Counted from the first letter of the stretch, positions 52,001-60,468 are shown. The stretch: DNA of 64,000 nucleotides from Actinomyces oricola (GCF_004104015.1 NZ_RYFV01000004.1:62001-126000); one strand, 5' to 3'. The notes: a model not told the origin generated them from the sequence alone. A program made the numbers and translations.

Positions 52001-52210
52001 ATGCCGTACCGAACTCTCCCCACGACCAACAGGGTCGCCCTGTGGTGCGCCCGCCACCAGCGCCTGGTGCACCTGGCCCTTCTACTCCTCATCCTTTTCC
52101 TGGCCTTGACCCCAGCATTTATGGTCATGGCCGGTATTGACCAGCCGCGTGCGCGCCTTATTGGGCTGATCGTAATATGGTCGTGGATCCAGCAGTGGTT
52201 ATGGTGGTGA
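52001..52210 (+). CDS. Small membrane protein upstream of the response regulator
   Basis: A 69-residue protein with a basic N-terminus and two hydrophobic segments (about 23-43 and 52-66), ending in a Trp-rich tail (SWIQQWLWW). ATG 52001 has GGAAGGA with good spacing. It ends 55 bp before the response regulator on the same strand, so it is probably in that operon. I do not recognise it; it may modulate the kinase or be an output of the system. Confidence 0.55.
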   Translation: MPYRTLPTTNRVALWCARHQRLVHLALLLLILFLALTPAFMVMAGIDQPRARLIGLIVIWSWIQQWLWW

Positions 52211-52265
52211 GGCCCGGACCGGCCGGAACGACCCTCTGACGCGTACTCCTGATTGGTGGACCACA

Positions 52266-52940
52266 ATGCGTGTGCTGATTGCCGAGGATCAGTTCCTTTT
52301 GCGCGAGGGTTTGAGCCGTATGCTCCAGGCCCTGGGGTGCGAGGTGGCAACAACCGTGCAGACCGGGCCGGAGTTGCGCCACGCCCTGCTCACCGAGGCT
52401 CTTGATATCGCCGTGGTTGACGTGCGCCTGCCTCCCACCTTCACCGATGAGGGCCTGCGCGCCGCCATTGAGGGCCGCCGACACCGGCCGGGCCTGCCAG
52501 TGCTCGTGCTCTCCCAGTACGTTGAGACCCTCTATGCGCGCGAGCTCATGGAGGATCAGCGCGGTGGGGTGGGTTATCTGCTCAAGGACCGCGTCTTCAA
52601 CACCGAACAGTTCCTTGACGCCATGGAGCGCGTATCCACCGGCGGAACCTGCCTCGACCCCGAGGTCGTCTCCCGGATCATGGGGCGCCGGCGAGAGAGT
52701 CTGCCACTGGACCGTCTTACTCCCCGGGAGGCGGAGACCCTGACGCACATGGCCGAGGGGAGGTCGAACGCCGCCATTGCCAAGGTGATGTTCGTGACCG
52801 AGAAGACCGTGGCCAAGCACGTCAATAACATCTTCTCCAAGCTCAACCTGCCGCCCTCCGAGGATGACAATCGGCGCGTCATTGCCGTGCTCCAGTACCT
52901 GGAGGCCTTCAACGTCGATGCTCCCGCCGCCCCCCAGTAG
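52266..52940 (+). CDS. NarL/FixJ-type response regulator
   Basis: A 224-residue DNA-binding response regulator. The receiver domain has the acidic pair E7-D8, phospho-acceptor D52 (VVDVRLPP) and K107 (GYLLKDR); the C-terminal LuxR helix-turn-helix reads LTPREAETLTHMAEGRSNAAIAKVMFVTEKTVAKHVNNIF (about 149-188). The recognised partner is the divergent histidine kinase. It is convergent with arcA, 35 bp away. Confidence 0.92.
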   Translation: MRVLIAEDQFLLREGLSRMLQALGCEVATTVQTGPELRHALLTEALDIAVVDVRLPPTFTDEGLRAAIEGRRHRPGLPVLVLSQYVETLYARELMEDQRGGVGYLLKDRVFNTEQFLDAMERVSTGGTCLDPEVVSRIMGRRRESLPLDRLTPREAETLTHMAEGRSNAAIAKVMFVTEKTVAKHVNNIFSKLNLPPSEDDNRRVIAVLQYLEAFNVDAPAAPQ

Positions 52941-52975
52941 GGTGCGACGATAGCGCCCCGCCGCTCCTGCCCCGC

Positions 52976-54310
52976 TCAGGCGGCGTCGCGGGTGACGGGG
53001 CAGGTCATGCAGTGGCCGCCGCCGCGACCACGGACCAGTTCGACACCGGGGGATTCAATGACTTCGACTCCAGCGCGACGCAGGGTGTCGTTGGCGCGCT
53101 GGTTGTGCGCGTAGCCAATGACCCGCCCGGGGGCGATCGCCACCACATTGCACGAATCCCGGGCGAGCTCGCGCAGGGCCTCGGCCTCGTCGGACATGTC
53201 GGGGCTGATAATGCGGAAAGAATCAATGCCGGCGGCTCGGGCCAGCACTTCGTCCATTTCAGCCCCGTCGTGGACAGTGACCTTGAGAGCCTGACCGTTA
53301 GTGCCCGGTTCAATCTCCACGGTGGTGACATCGTTGAAACCGGAGAAACGTAAATAGGTGTCTGGGGAGACCATGGTCATGAGGGTGTCCAGGTGCATGA
53401 CCGCGTCAAGCTCGGTGTAGAAGGCGCGGTCGGGCATGTGCACGCCAATGACCCTGTCGGCGACGCCGTCGGCGAAGAGCCGGGTGGCCAGGCGCTCCAC
53501 CCCAGCGGCGCTGGAGCGGTGGGTCAGGCCCATGACCAGGGCGCGGTTGCCCAGGACCTGGAAGTCGCCGCCCTCGACGGTGGCGGTGGAGGCTCCGTGT
53601 CCCTCGGACCACAGGAGGCTGCGCCCACCATCGTTCAGGCGGCTGGTGAAGACCGGGTGGTAGCGGTAAACGGCCTCATAGTTGACAGCCTCGCGGCGGC
53701 GGGGGGCCAGGGCCATGGTGTTGACGGAGACCCCGCCGTAGAGCCACGCGGAGGTGTCGCGGGTGAAGAGGTGGTTGGGCAGGGGGGTGACGACGAACTG
53801 CCCCTCCAGGGTGGACAGGTAGGTGGTGTTGAACAGGGTGGCGGCGTCGGCGGGGGTGAGGCGCTCGTGCAGTTCGGCGCGGGTGATGCCGGCTAGGAGC
53901 ACTTCGGCGAGCTCGGCGTCGGGCAGGGACTGGAAGTAGTCGATGAGAACCTCGGAGGTGGACACGCCCACCGCGTCGGGGCCGACGGTTTCAGTCAGGA
54001 CTAGGGAGCGGGCCTCGGGGTTGGCCAGCGTTTCGGTGAGCAGGTCGCGGAAGTCGTGGACGATGACGCCCTCGGCGCGCAGGATGGCCGTGAAGGCGTC
54101 GTGCTCGGCCTGGGCGCGGGCAATGTTGAGGGCGTCGTCGAAGAGCAGGGAGTTGGCGTTGATCGGGGTCAGGCGGGAGATCTCGCGGCCGGGCCGGTGG
54201 ACGATGACCTCGCGCAGCCGGCCTGTCTCAGAGCCGACACGCCCACCGCCGTCAGCGCGGAGGATGAAAGGGCGGGCCTGCGGGGAGGCGAGGTCGGGTG
54301 TCGTCGTCAT
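52976..54310 (-). CDS. arcA: Arginine deiminase
   Basis: Hydrolyses arginine to citrulline and ammonia, the first step of ATP-yielding arginine fermentation. The 444-residue protein has the family motifs [50 protein letters not shown] and the catalytic cysteine in [14 protein letters not shown] near the C-terminus. There is no Shine-Dalgarno sequence; a TACCCT box 6 bases upstream of ATG 54310 suggests a leaderless transcript. A perfect 68-bp palindrome lies 29 bp upstream. Confidence 0.94.
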   Translation of the reverse strand: MTTTPDLASPQARPFILRADGGGRVGSETGRLREVIVHRPGREISRLTPINANSLLFDDALNIARAQAEHDAFTAILRAEGVIVHDFRDLLTETLANPEARSLVLTETVGPDAVGVSTSEVLIDYFQSLPDAELAEVLLAGITRAELHERLTPADAATLFNTTYLSTLEGQFVVTPLPNHLFTRDTSAWLYGGVSVNTMALAPRRREAVNYEAVYRYHPVFTSRLNDGGRSLLWSEGHGASTATVEGGDFQVLGNRALVMGLTHRSSAAGVERLATRLFADGVADRVIGVHMPDRAFYTELDAVMHLDTLMTMVSPDTYLRFSGFNDVTTVEIEPGTNGQALKVTVHDGAEMDEVLARAAGIDSFRIISPDMSDEAEALRELARDSCNVVAIAPGRVIGYAHNQRANDTLRRAGVEVIESPGVELVRGRGGGHCMTCPVTRDAA

Positions 54311-54316
54311 GGGGCC

Positions 54317-54322
54317 AGGGTA
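54317..54322 (-). promoter_or_regulatory. Putative -10 box (TACCCT) of arcA
   Basis: TACCCT fits TANNNT and ends 6 bases before the arcA ATG. With a 17-base spacer, the -35 position would fall at 54340-54345, the left edge of palindrome copy 3. Confidence 0.45.
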
Positions 54323-54339
54323 ACGGGCCCGGCCGCCTC

Positions 54340-54407
54340 CCCCTCCAACGAAATCCTCACAGCACAACGTCCGCGGACGTTGTGCTGTGAGGATTTCGTT
54401 GGAGGGG
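54340..54407. repeat. Long palindromic repeat, copy 3 (perfect over 68 bp)
   Basis: The sequence equals its own reverse complement from 54340 to 54407, centred on CCGCGG at 54371-54376. Compared with copies 1 and 2, the arms read CCAACGAAAT/ATTTCGTTGG in place of CCAACAAAAT/ATTTTGTTGG, a paired change on both sides. It lies between the divergent starts of arcA and menB, so here it cannot serve as a simple terminator. Confidence 0.97.
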
Positions 54408-54448
54408 AGTAAGGTCCGGCGCATTGGGCCGAGAGGCGGGCGCCGGCC

Positions 54449-54454
54449 TAGGCT
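54449..54454 (+). promoter_or_regulatory. Putative -10 box (TAGGCT) of menB
   Basis: TAGGCT, identical to the box at birA, ends 6 bases before the menB ATG. A TTGGGC at 54424-54429 is a possible -35 with a 19-base spacer. Confidence 0.45.
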
Positions 54455-54460
54455 GACGCC

Positions 54461-55576
54461 ATGCCAGGCTCTCAGGCGGATGCCGCCCGCTACCCCGTGC
54501 CCGCATGCGTCTCGGAGGTCTTCGCTCCCGCTCGCTGGCGGGAGGTTGAGGGTTTCACTCACGGCCCCGGGGGCCTGGCCGATATCACCTACCACCGCGG
54601 CTGTGTGCGCGACGGCGACGGCGTCTGGGTGCGAGATCTGCCGGTGGTGCGAGTGGCCTTCGACCGGCCCGAGGTGCGCAACGCCTTCCGACCCCGAACC
54701 GTTGACGAGCTCTACCGGGTTTTGGACCACGCGCGTATGAGCGGGGATGTTGGCGCCGTCATCCTCACCGGTAACGGCCCTTCCCCGCGCGACGGCGGCT
54801 GGGCCTTCTCCTCTGGGGGCGACCAGCGCGTCCGAGGGCGCGACGGCTACCGCTACGAGCGCGAAGAGGCCGCACTCGACGCCGCCGGCGAGCAGGCGGG
54901 CGCGGCCGGGGCGCCCCCCGGGCGGGCAGCCGCCGACGGCGCCGTCGTCCACGACGGCTCTCACGCCCACGATCACGCCGCTGACGTAGTAGCGGTCCGC
55001 GAGCGCATTGACGCCGCCCGCGCCGGACGGCTGCACATCCTGGAGGTCCAGCGCCTCATCCGCACCATGCCCAAGGTTGTCATCGCTGCGGTGAGCGGCT
55101 GGGCGGCCGGCGGCGGACACTCCCTGAACGTCGTGTGCGACTTGTCGGTGGCCAGCGCCGAGCACGCCCGTTTCAAGCAGACCGACGCCGACGTGGGCAG
55201 CTTTGACGCCGGCTACGGTTCTGCTCTGCTGGCGCGCCAGGTCGGGGACAAGCGCGCCCGCGAGATCTTCTTCCTGGCGCAGGAGTATTCGGCGGCCGAC
55301 GCCGTGCACTGGGGTGTGGTCAATGAGGCCGTGCCGCATGCCCAGCTGGAGGACAAGGCCCTGGAGTATGCGGAGATCGTGGCCGGCAAGTCGCCCCAGG
55401 CGATCCGCATGCTCAAATTCGCCTTCAACCTGGCCGACGACGGCCTGGCGGGACAGCAGGTGTTCGCCGGGGAGGCCACGCGCCTGGCCTATATGACTGA
55501 TGAGGCCGCCGAGGGCCGTGACGCCTTCCTGGAGCGCCGCACCCCGGACTGGTCGCCCTTCCCCTACTACTTCTGA
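54461..55576 (+). CDS. menB: 1,4-Dihydroxy-2-naphthoyl-CoA synthase
   Basis: A crotonase-fold enzyme that closes the second ring of menaquinone. Recognised by [44 protein letters not shown] (active-site Asp/Gly loop) and the C-terminal [16 protein letters not shown]. The 371 residues are longer than usual (about 290-315) because of an Ala/Gly/His-rich insert around 140-175. No Shine-Dalgarno sequence; probably leaderless. It is divergent from arcA across palindrome copy 3. Confidence 0.94.
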   Translation: MPGSQADAARYPVPACVSEVFAPARWREVEGFTHGPGGLADITYHRGCVRDGDGVWVRDLPVVRVAFDRPEVRNAFRPRTVDELYRVLDHARMSGDVGAVILTGNGPSPRDGGWAFSSGGDQRVRGRDGYRYEREEAALDAAGEQAGAAGAPPGRAAADGAVVHDGSHAHDHAADVVAVRERIDAARAGRLHILEVQRLIRTMPKVVIAAVSGWAAGGGHSLNVVCDLSVASAEHARFKQTDADVGSFDAGYGSALLARQVGDKRAREIFFLAQEYSAADAVHWGVVNEAVPHAQLEDKALEYAEIVAGKSPQAIRMLKFAFNLADDGLAGQQVFAGEATRLAYMTDEAAEGRDAFLERRTPDWSPFPYYF

Positions 55577-55709
55577 ACTTCTGACTACTTCTGAGCGCCG
55601 CTGTTCGCCGCCGAGGGGTGGGGAGTGTCGCAGCCTGTCGAGAAGGTGTCTTGGACGACGGTGGGGCTGGTCGCCTCCACGGCGATCCGCCCCACCGACT
55701 CGGTCGCTG

Positions 55710-56375
55710 TCAGTGCGGTCGTGCTGTTGTCTGCGCCTGGCTGCCGGGGTCTTCGAGCAGCGCGGCCGCCTGCCGCCTGGCCTGCTCCTCCTTGGGCTTG
55801 ACCAGCTCCCGGTAGAGGCCGGACTCCGTGGTGCATCCGCGTTTGATCCCCCAAGTCCACACCTCGTCAAGCTGGGCGTTGATCGCCGCGAGCATCTGCG
55901 GTATCTGCTCACGCGTCCCAATGTGAATGACCCCCGGGAGTTGGCGGGCTTGGCCGTCATTGCAAGCCTGGCAGGCGGCCACGGACCACTGGTTGGAGAA
56001 CCTGCGCACGACCGGGTAAAAGCTCGAACGGGTGGTCGGCCAGGGCAGGCGGCGGGTGAACATGCTGACGCAGATCAGCCCTTGGCGGGTGACTATGGTG
56101 CGCGCCACCGAGTAGCCCAACGCAAAGGCCAGCAGAATGCCCAGTAAGGGGAGTTGGACGGCGATGAGCAGGAGCGACACGGGGACCGCCCAGCTCGGTG
56201 GGTTGGGGTTGAGCACGACGGTGAGTGTCAGGAAGCAGCCTAGAAGCACCAGCATTGCCATGCTGTTGATCGCCAGGATCACGTATGTGCGCCGGGCCAG
56301 ACCGGCGACTTCCCTCGGCGGTTCCAGGAGCAGCGCCTCTCGCAGGTCCGTTGCCGCCCGCGGCGCTTTGGCCAT
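55710..56375 (-). CDS. Two-helix membrane protein, paralogue of the protein at 59545
   Basis: A 221-residue protein with two hydrophobic segments (about 31-57 and 63-90), then a basic cytoplasmic domain. Its C-terminal half matches the pattern of the protein encoded at 59545-60468: RTIVTRQGL ... [10 protein letters not shown] against RTVLDSRGV ... PWPESRTGIF, and [18 protein letters not shown] against IWAWAVARGY..TGRYTPL. The layout resembles membrane-anchored PH-like domains, but I do not assign a function. AAGGAGGAG before ATG 56375 is a strong ribosome binding site. Confidence 0.75.
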   Translation of the reverse strand: MAKAPRAATDLREALLLEPPREVAGLARRTYVILAINSMAMLVLLGCFLTLTVVLNPNPPSWAVPVSLLLIAVQLPLLGILLAFALGYSVARTIVTRQGLICVSMFTRRLPWPTTRSSFYPVVRRFSNQWSVAACQACNDGQARQLPGVIHIGTREQIPQMLAAINAQLDEVWTWGIKRGCTTESGLYRELVKPKEEQARRQAAALLEDPGSQAQTTARPH

Positions 56376-56784
56376 GTTGTCTCCTCCTTGCCCCCTACTG
56401 AACTGTAAGGGCTCGCCGCAGGCATGGGAATGGGGCCACCTCCCCATGGTGCGGAACAGGTGAGCGGTGCCGGGCCCGACTGCTGACAGGGGCCCGGATG
56501 CAGCTTTTGCACAGATCACCGAGTGCGGCCAGGACACCGCACCTATGGGGTCATACGGTAGTGACGCGAGCCCGCCCGTGCCATGAAGACGCGCAGGTCA
56601 ATGAGTGCAATTGGGTTGTTGCATGTGGCTGTGGGCCGGGGTGCCCCTGTTGACTGTGATGCTGCCCGGCTCCTGGGGGCGCGCGAGGCCGCCCGTGTCG
56701 GCCTGGATCCTTAAGAGAGGTGTTGCCCGGCTCCCGGGGATTCGCGCCGTCCGAGATCCCCTAGCGCGCGCCCGGGTCTGGAGG

Positions 56785-56878
56785 TTGCACATTCTTTCTG
56801 CCCTCGAGGAGTGGAGAGGCGCGGAATCCTGCGGATCTGCCCGGGGTCCGAGGGCCCAGGAAGAAGATGAATGTGCAA
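56785..56878. repeat. 94-bp inverted-repeat element A
   Basis: Bounded by TTGCACATTC (56785-56794) and its exact reverse complement GAATGTGCAA (56869-56878). The matching extends a few bases inward with near-complementary CTT and AAG. The inner part contains short self-complementary stretches such as CCTCGAGG. Twelve bases separate it from element B. Confidence 0.85.
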
Positions 56879-56890
56879 ATGGGTACTCCG

Positions 56891-56984
56891 TTGCACATTC
56901 ATCCTTGTCGAACCAACCTTCTGCGGCGAGGAATCGTTGAAATACCAACGATCCCTCACAAGCCGATGCAAGAAGAATGTGCAA
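56891..56984. repeat. 94-bp inverted-repeat element B
   Basis: Same length and same ends as element A: TTGCACATTC (56891-56900) and GAATGTGCAA (56975-56984). Internally it has a strong stem, ATCGTTG-AAATAC-CAACGAT, extended by GAGG/CCTC and CGGC/GCCG, so the whole element could fold as one long hairpin. Its inner sequence differs from element A. The facing ends of A and B also form a perfect 13-bp inverted repeat around the 12-base gap (56866-56903). Confidence 0.85.
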
Positions 56985-57185
56985 CACTGCCAATCCCTCC
57001 GGCCACCCGCCCATCGATGAGGCCGGGGGCAGCGATCGAGCACAGCCACTGCCTTCTCAGCGCTGGCAAGGCTCGGTCAGGGCCCCGACGGCGCGGTGCT
57101 CAGCGCACCGCGAGGCTCGGCCGGTGACCTCGCGGCGTCGCCGCGCCGATCATTCCGCCGGTCCGAGGCGGCAGTGCGTGTCGCG

Positions 57186-57569
57186 TCATTGATCGGCGGG
57201 GACCGACAGTTCGATGAGGTTCCGGTCCGGATCGCGAATATAAACGCTGCGAATCGGACCTCGGGCTCCGGTCCTGGTCACCGGACCGAGTTCGAGGTCA
57301 ACCCCGTGGGATTCAAGCCGTGCCATCGCCGCTTCCATGGGCACCGTGAGGATGAAGCACAGATCTGCGCTCCCCGGTGCCGGGTGCTCCGCATGCGGGG
57401 CGACGGGACGTTCGACATGATGCAGGTTGATTTTCCATCCCGCCCCCACCAGTGCGGTGCGTCCGTCATGGAGGTCCCGTCTCTCAAGGCCCAGCACGTC
57501 GCAGTAGAACCGCGTGCTCGCCTCGAGGTCGCGTACCGTTAGCACCAGATGGTCCACGTGGCTCAGCAC
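57186..57569 (-). CDS. VOC (glyoxalase/bleomycin-resistance) family protein
   Basis: A 127-residue, single-unit VOC protein. The first beta-strand has the metal-ligand His in HVDHLVLTVRDLEAS, then RFYCDVLGLE; the C-terminal strand SVYIRDPDRNLIELS has the conserved glutamate. The start is GTG 57569 with no obvious ribosome binding site. Neighbours do not indicate a substrate; a metal-dependent dioxygenase or thiol transferase role cannot be distinguished. Confidence 0.82.
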   Translation of the reverse strand: MLSHVDHLVLTVRDLEASTRFYCDVLGLERRDLHDGRTALVGAGWKINLHHVERPVAPHAEHPAPGSADLCFILTVPMEAAMARLESHGVDLELGPVTRTGARGPIRSVYIRDPDRNLIELSVPADQ

Positions 57570-57666
57570 GGTGACACCGGTTTCTGACGCCGAGGGGCTA
57601 ACCGGCCTGTTTTTCCCGCATCACTCCCGCGCCATCGGCGACCCATCCCGCACGACCGAGGAACTC

Positions 57667-58332
57667 ATGTCCGCCACTGCCGCCAGCTCACCCCCGCCTC
57701 ACGATGGGGCCGCAGCCCGATCCGACCCGGCCACCGACGGCAACGGCGTCGTCATCGGCCCGGATGGTCTCGCCCGCCCCGCGTGGGCGAGCAGCGATCC
57801 CCTGCTGCGTGAGTACTACGACACCGAATGGGGGATGCCCGTGCGCGACGAACAGGGCCTCTACGAGCGCATCAGCCTCGAGGCCTTCCAAGCCGGGCTG
57901 TCCTGGGCGACGATCCTGCGCAAGCGCCCGGCCTTCCGGGCCGCCTTCGACGACTTCCACCCCGAGACCGTCGCCGCCTACACCGAGGAGGACGTCTTGC
58001 GGCTCCTCGCCGACCCCGGGATCGTCCGTAACCGGGCGAAGATCAAGGCCGCGATCACGAATGCGAGGGCCACGATCCAGCTCCGCGAGAAGAGCGGTCT
58101 CGTGGATTTCGTGTGGAGCTTCCAACCGGCAGACACGCCCCGCCCCACACGGTCCTCCGACATCCCCACTCAGTCACCCGAATCGGTCGCCCTGTCGAAA
58201 GCGCTGCGCAAAGAGGGGTTCACCTTCGTGGGCCCAACCACCATGTACGCCCTGATGGAGGCGATCGGCATCATTGACACTCACCTGATCGCCAGCCACC
58301 GCCGCGGCAGCTCCGGCATCTGGCCGCGATGA
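57667..58332 (+). CDS. Tag-like DNA-3-methyladenine glycosylase I lacking usual zinc ligands
   Basis: A 221-residue protein of the Tag (HhH-like) family that removes 3-methyladenine from alkylated DNA. The family blocks are clear: YYDTEWGMPVRDEQGLYERISLEAFQAGLSW, FHPETVAAYTEEDV, GIVRNRAKIKAAITNA and FVGPTTMYALMEAIGIIDTH. In E. coli Tag a zinc ion is held by Cys4, His17, His175 and Cys179. Here the N-terminal Cys is absent (RPAW), the first His is Tyr (YYDTEWG), and the final Cys is Ser (LIASHRR), so only one ligand remains. About 30 extra N-terminal residues precede the domain. GAGGAACTC precedes ATG 57667. Confidence 0.85.
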   Translation: MSATAASSPPPHDGAAARSDPATDGNGVVIGPDGLARPAWASSDPLLREYYDTEWGMPVRDEQGLYERISLEAFQAGLSWATILRKRPAFRAAFDDFHPETVAAYTEEDVLRLLADPGIVRNRAKIKAAITNARATIQLREKSGLVDFVWSFQPADTPRPTRSSDIPTQSPESVALSKALRKEGFTFVGPTTMYALMEAIGIIDTHLIASHRRGSSGIWPR

Positions 58333-58466
58333 CGCCCGTTACCCTGTTGGCGGTCCTGGATGCTCCGGGGCCGGACCGACCTGTGCCGGCATAATGTCTT
58401 GCCCCTGTCTCACCGAATGATCCGGGGGCGAAAGTCACTTGCCGAGGCTTCTCGCTGACGCTCGAC

Positions 58467-59432
58467 TCAGCGGGTGACGGCCACCACCGCCATCGCGAAG
58501 GCGACGCCGTAGACCAGTTCTGTCAGTCCGGCGTCGCGCAGCACGGGGATGAGTGCGCGCCCCGACGCGCCGCGCCACACCGGCGCCGCCGCCCGGCGGA
58601 CCATAGCGGCCACGGCCACTATGAACACTATGAAGGCGCCGACGGCAACGGTGTCCACCGACCTGGGGGCGCCATCGCCGTCGGCCCAGTGCGCCCAGCC
58701 CAGGGCCACCGCCCCCAGCGGCAGCGGGGCGACAAGAAGAGCGATGAAGGCGGCCCGGGCTCGGCGCTCCCCCAGGCGTACGGCCAGGGTCCGCTTGCCA
58801 GCGGCAGGATCAGTGCGGATATCGCGCAGGTTGTTGACCATGAGCAGGGAGCAGGCCAGCAGGCCAATGCCTGTGGCCGCCACCCACGCCCACCCGGGCA
58901 CGGCGCCGCTCTGAATGTAGAGGGTGCCGCAGGCGGCCACCAGGCCGAAGAACACGAAGACGAAGACCTCCCCCAGGCCCGCATAGCCGTAGGGGCGGGG
59001 GCCGCCGGTGTAGAACCAGGCGGCGGCAATCGCCCCGGCCCCCAGCACCAGCATCCACCACTGCCCGCTTAGAGCCAGGATCACCAGGCCCAGCACGGCG
59101 CCGACTCCAAAGCAGCCGAAGGCAGCGGCCTTGACAGCGCCCGGGGCCACCTCGCCGGAGGCGGTCAGGCGGGGCGGACCGGTGCGCTGGTCGTCGGTGC
59201 CGCGGACGCCATCGGAGTAGTCGTTGGCCAGGTTGCAGCCGATCTGCAGAGCCAGGGCGACCCCGGCCGCCAGCAGGCTGCGTGGAGCGGAGAAGGCGCC
59301 CTGGGCGGCTGCGGCGCCGGCCCCCAGAATGACGGGGGCCACAGCAGCCGGCAGGGTGCGCAGGCGCACGACCTCCACCCAGCTGGTTGCGCGCGGCTGC
59401 ACGCCCGCCGCCTGCCCGCCGGTACTGCTCAC
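58467..59432 (-). CDS. menA: 1,4-Dihydroxy-2-naphthoate polyprenyltransferase
   Basis: Attaches the polyprenyl tail to dihydroxynaphthoate in the membrane. The 321-residue protein has about eight membrane helices and the two UbiA aspartate motifs: NLANDYSDGVRGTDD (67-81) and NNLRDIRTDPAAGKRT (around 200). GGGAGG before GTG 59432 supports the start. It is convergent with the Tag-like gene. Confidence 0.94.
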   Translation of the reverse strand: MSSTGGQAAGVQPRATSWVEVVRLRTLPAAVAPVILGAGAAAAQGAFSAPRSLLAAGVALALQIGCNLANDYSDGVRGTDDQRTGPPRLTASGEVAPGAVKAAAFGCFGVGAVLGLVILALSGQWWMLVLGAGAIAAAWFYTGGPRPYGYAGLGEVFVFVFFGLVAACGTLYIQSGAVPGWAWVAATGIGLLACSLLMVNNLRDIRTDPAAGKRTLAVRLGERRARAAFIALLVAPLPLGAVALGWAHWADGDGAPRSVDTVAVGAFIVFIVAVAAMVRRAAAPVWRGASGRALIPVLRDAGLTELVYGVAFAMAVVAVTR

Positions 59433-59544
59433 GTCGCCCTCCCAGGTTGTCGGCTAAGCGCCCGCACCCTAGCAGTGCGACCGCTGGGGGCGGAACCTGG
59501 GGCAATGGCAATGGGCCGGGCGCGGCCGTCAAAACGCGTCGCCG

Positions 59545-60468
59545 TCAACGCAGGAGGTACCGGCTCTCCTGCTCCTCGCGCGCGCTTTGCAGCAGCGCAT
59601 TCCCGCGCAAAGGCGTGTAGCGGCCGGTCTCGCGGGCGTATCCGCGCGCCACCGCCCAGGCCCAGATCCGTGAGCACTCCTCCACGGCGGTGGCCTCGGT
59701 GTGCGCCAGGACCGGGCCGGTCCACCTCAGGGCGGCAATGGGCACGAGGCCGCCGTCGGGATCGACCATGCAGGCCTCACAGCTATGCATGGCCTTCGCA
59801 CTGTGGCTCTCCTTGGTGTGCACGAAGATCCCGGTGCGCGACTCCGGCCAGGGCACGGTCCGCTTGCTGCGACCACCCACCCTGAGGGTGACCCCGCGGG
59901 AGTCCAGGACAGTGCGGATTCTCGACGCCAGGTACAGCACCCAGTCAATCAGGAGGGTGAACACCAGTGTGAACAGCGTGGCGGGCAGCGAGTTGCTTCT
60001 TTCAACCAGGGCGACAATCAGACCCGCGTTCAGGAAGATCGCGAACACCACCACAATCCCGAACGTGATGGCACCGGAGGTGGTCGACCACATGGCCAGG
60101 ACCAGACGATCCGAGTTCTGCCCGCCGACGAGCCTGGTGCCGACGCCTCCATGGACCGGACCCTCCGACCGCGGCCCCGGGGCCGCCTGGGGGCCCGTGC
60201 CGGCGGCGGCACCGGCGGCTCCAGACGGCCAAGGTCCGCTAGTCGGACCGCCCGCGGCGGGGCCCGCCTGGACGACGCCGTACCCGCCGGGGCCCGCAGG
60301 GGCGCCTTCGGCGGCCGGGGCCCCATACCCCGGCTGCCCCTGAGGAGCCCCAGGATGCTGGTATCCATACGACGCCCGCCCGCCGACCGGCCCTTGGGGC
60401 GCCTGGTGGGCTGCATCTTGACCGTACTGACCGTATCCGCCGGAGTTCTCCGGCATGGGCTGAGTCAT
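59545..60468 (-). CDS. Membrane protein with Gly/Pro/Gln/Tyr-rich N-terminus
   Basis: A 307-residue protein. Residues 1-105 are a low-complexity G/P/Q/Y/A-rich region, then two membrane segments (about 128-150 and 158-178) and a soluble domain with RTVPWPESRTGIFVHTKES, a conserved-looking Cys pair (HSCEACMV) and IWAWAVARGYARETGRYTPL. The soluble part is related to the protein at 55710-56375. GGAGG lies 9-13 bases before ATG 60468. Function unknown. Confidence 0.78.
   Translation of the reverse strand: MTQPMPENSGGYGQYGQDAAHQAPQGPVGGRASYGYQHPGAPQGQPGYGAPAAEGAPAGPGGYGVVQAGPAAGGPTSGPWPSGAAGAAAGTGPQAAPGPRSEGPVHGGVGTRLVGGQNSDRLVLAMWSTTSGAITFGIVVVFAIFLNAGLIVALVERSNSLPATLFTLVFTLLIDWVLYLASRIRTVLDSRGVTLRVGGRSKRTVPWPESRTGIFVHTKESHSAKAMHSCEACMVDPDGGLVPIAALRWTGPVLAHTEATAVEECSRIWAWAVARGYARETGRYTPLRGNALLQSAREEQESRYLLR

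Larger units (their letters stand above)
56376..57185. other. 810-bp gene-free region with paired inverted-repeat elements
   Basis: No open frame here has a ribosome binding site, coding-like composition or recognisable motif. It contains the two 94-bp elements at 56785-56984 and, before them, a degenerate direct repeat around GCTGCCCGGCTCC (about 56662 and 56722). Base composition is more mixed than in the flanking genes. It could hold a structured RNA or small mobile elements. Confidence 0.7.

Noticed and set aside
51601-52140. 179-codon plus-strand frame over the repeat array
   Set aside because: Composition follows the repeats, no ribosome binding site, and it overlaps the better-supported small membrane protein in another frame.
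52976-55960. A continuous 994-codon minus-strand frame through arcA, the palindrome and menB
   Set aside because: Only the arcA part has protein motifs; the rest is antisense to menB and runs through the palindrome.
56605-57192. Short frames in the 810-bp gap (for example 56605-56940, 56867-57127)
   Set aside because: They cross the inverted-repeat elements, lack ribosome binding sites and have no recognisable motif.
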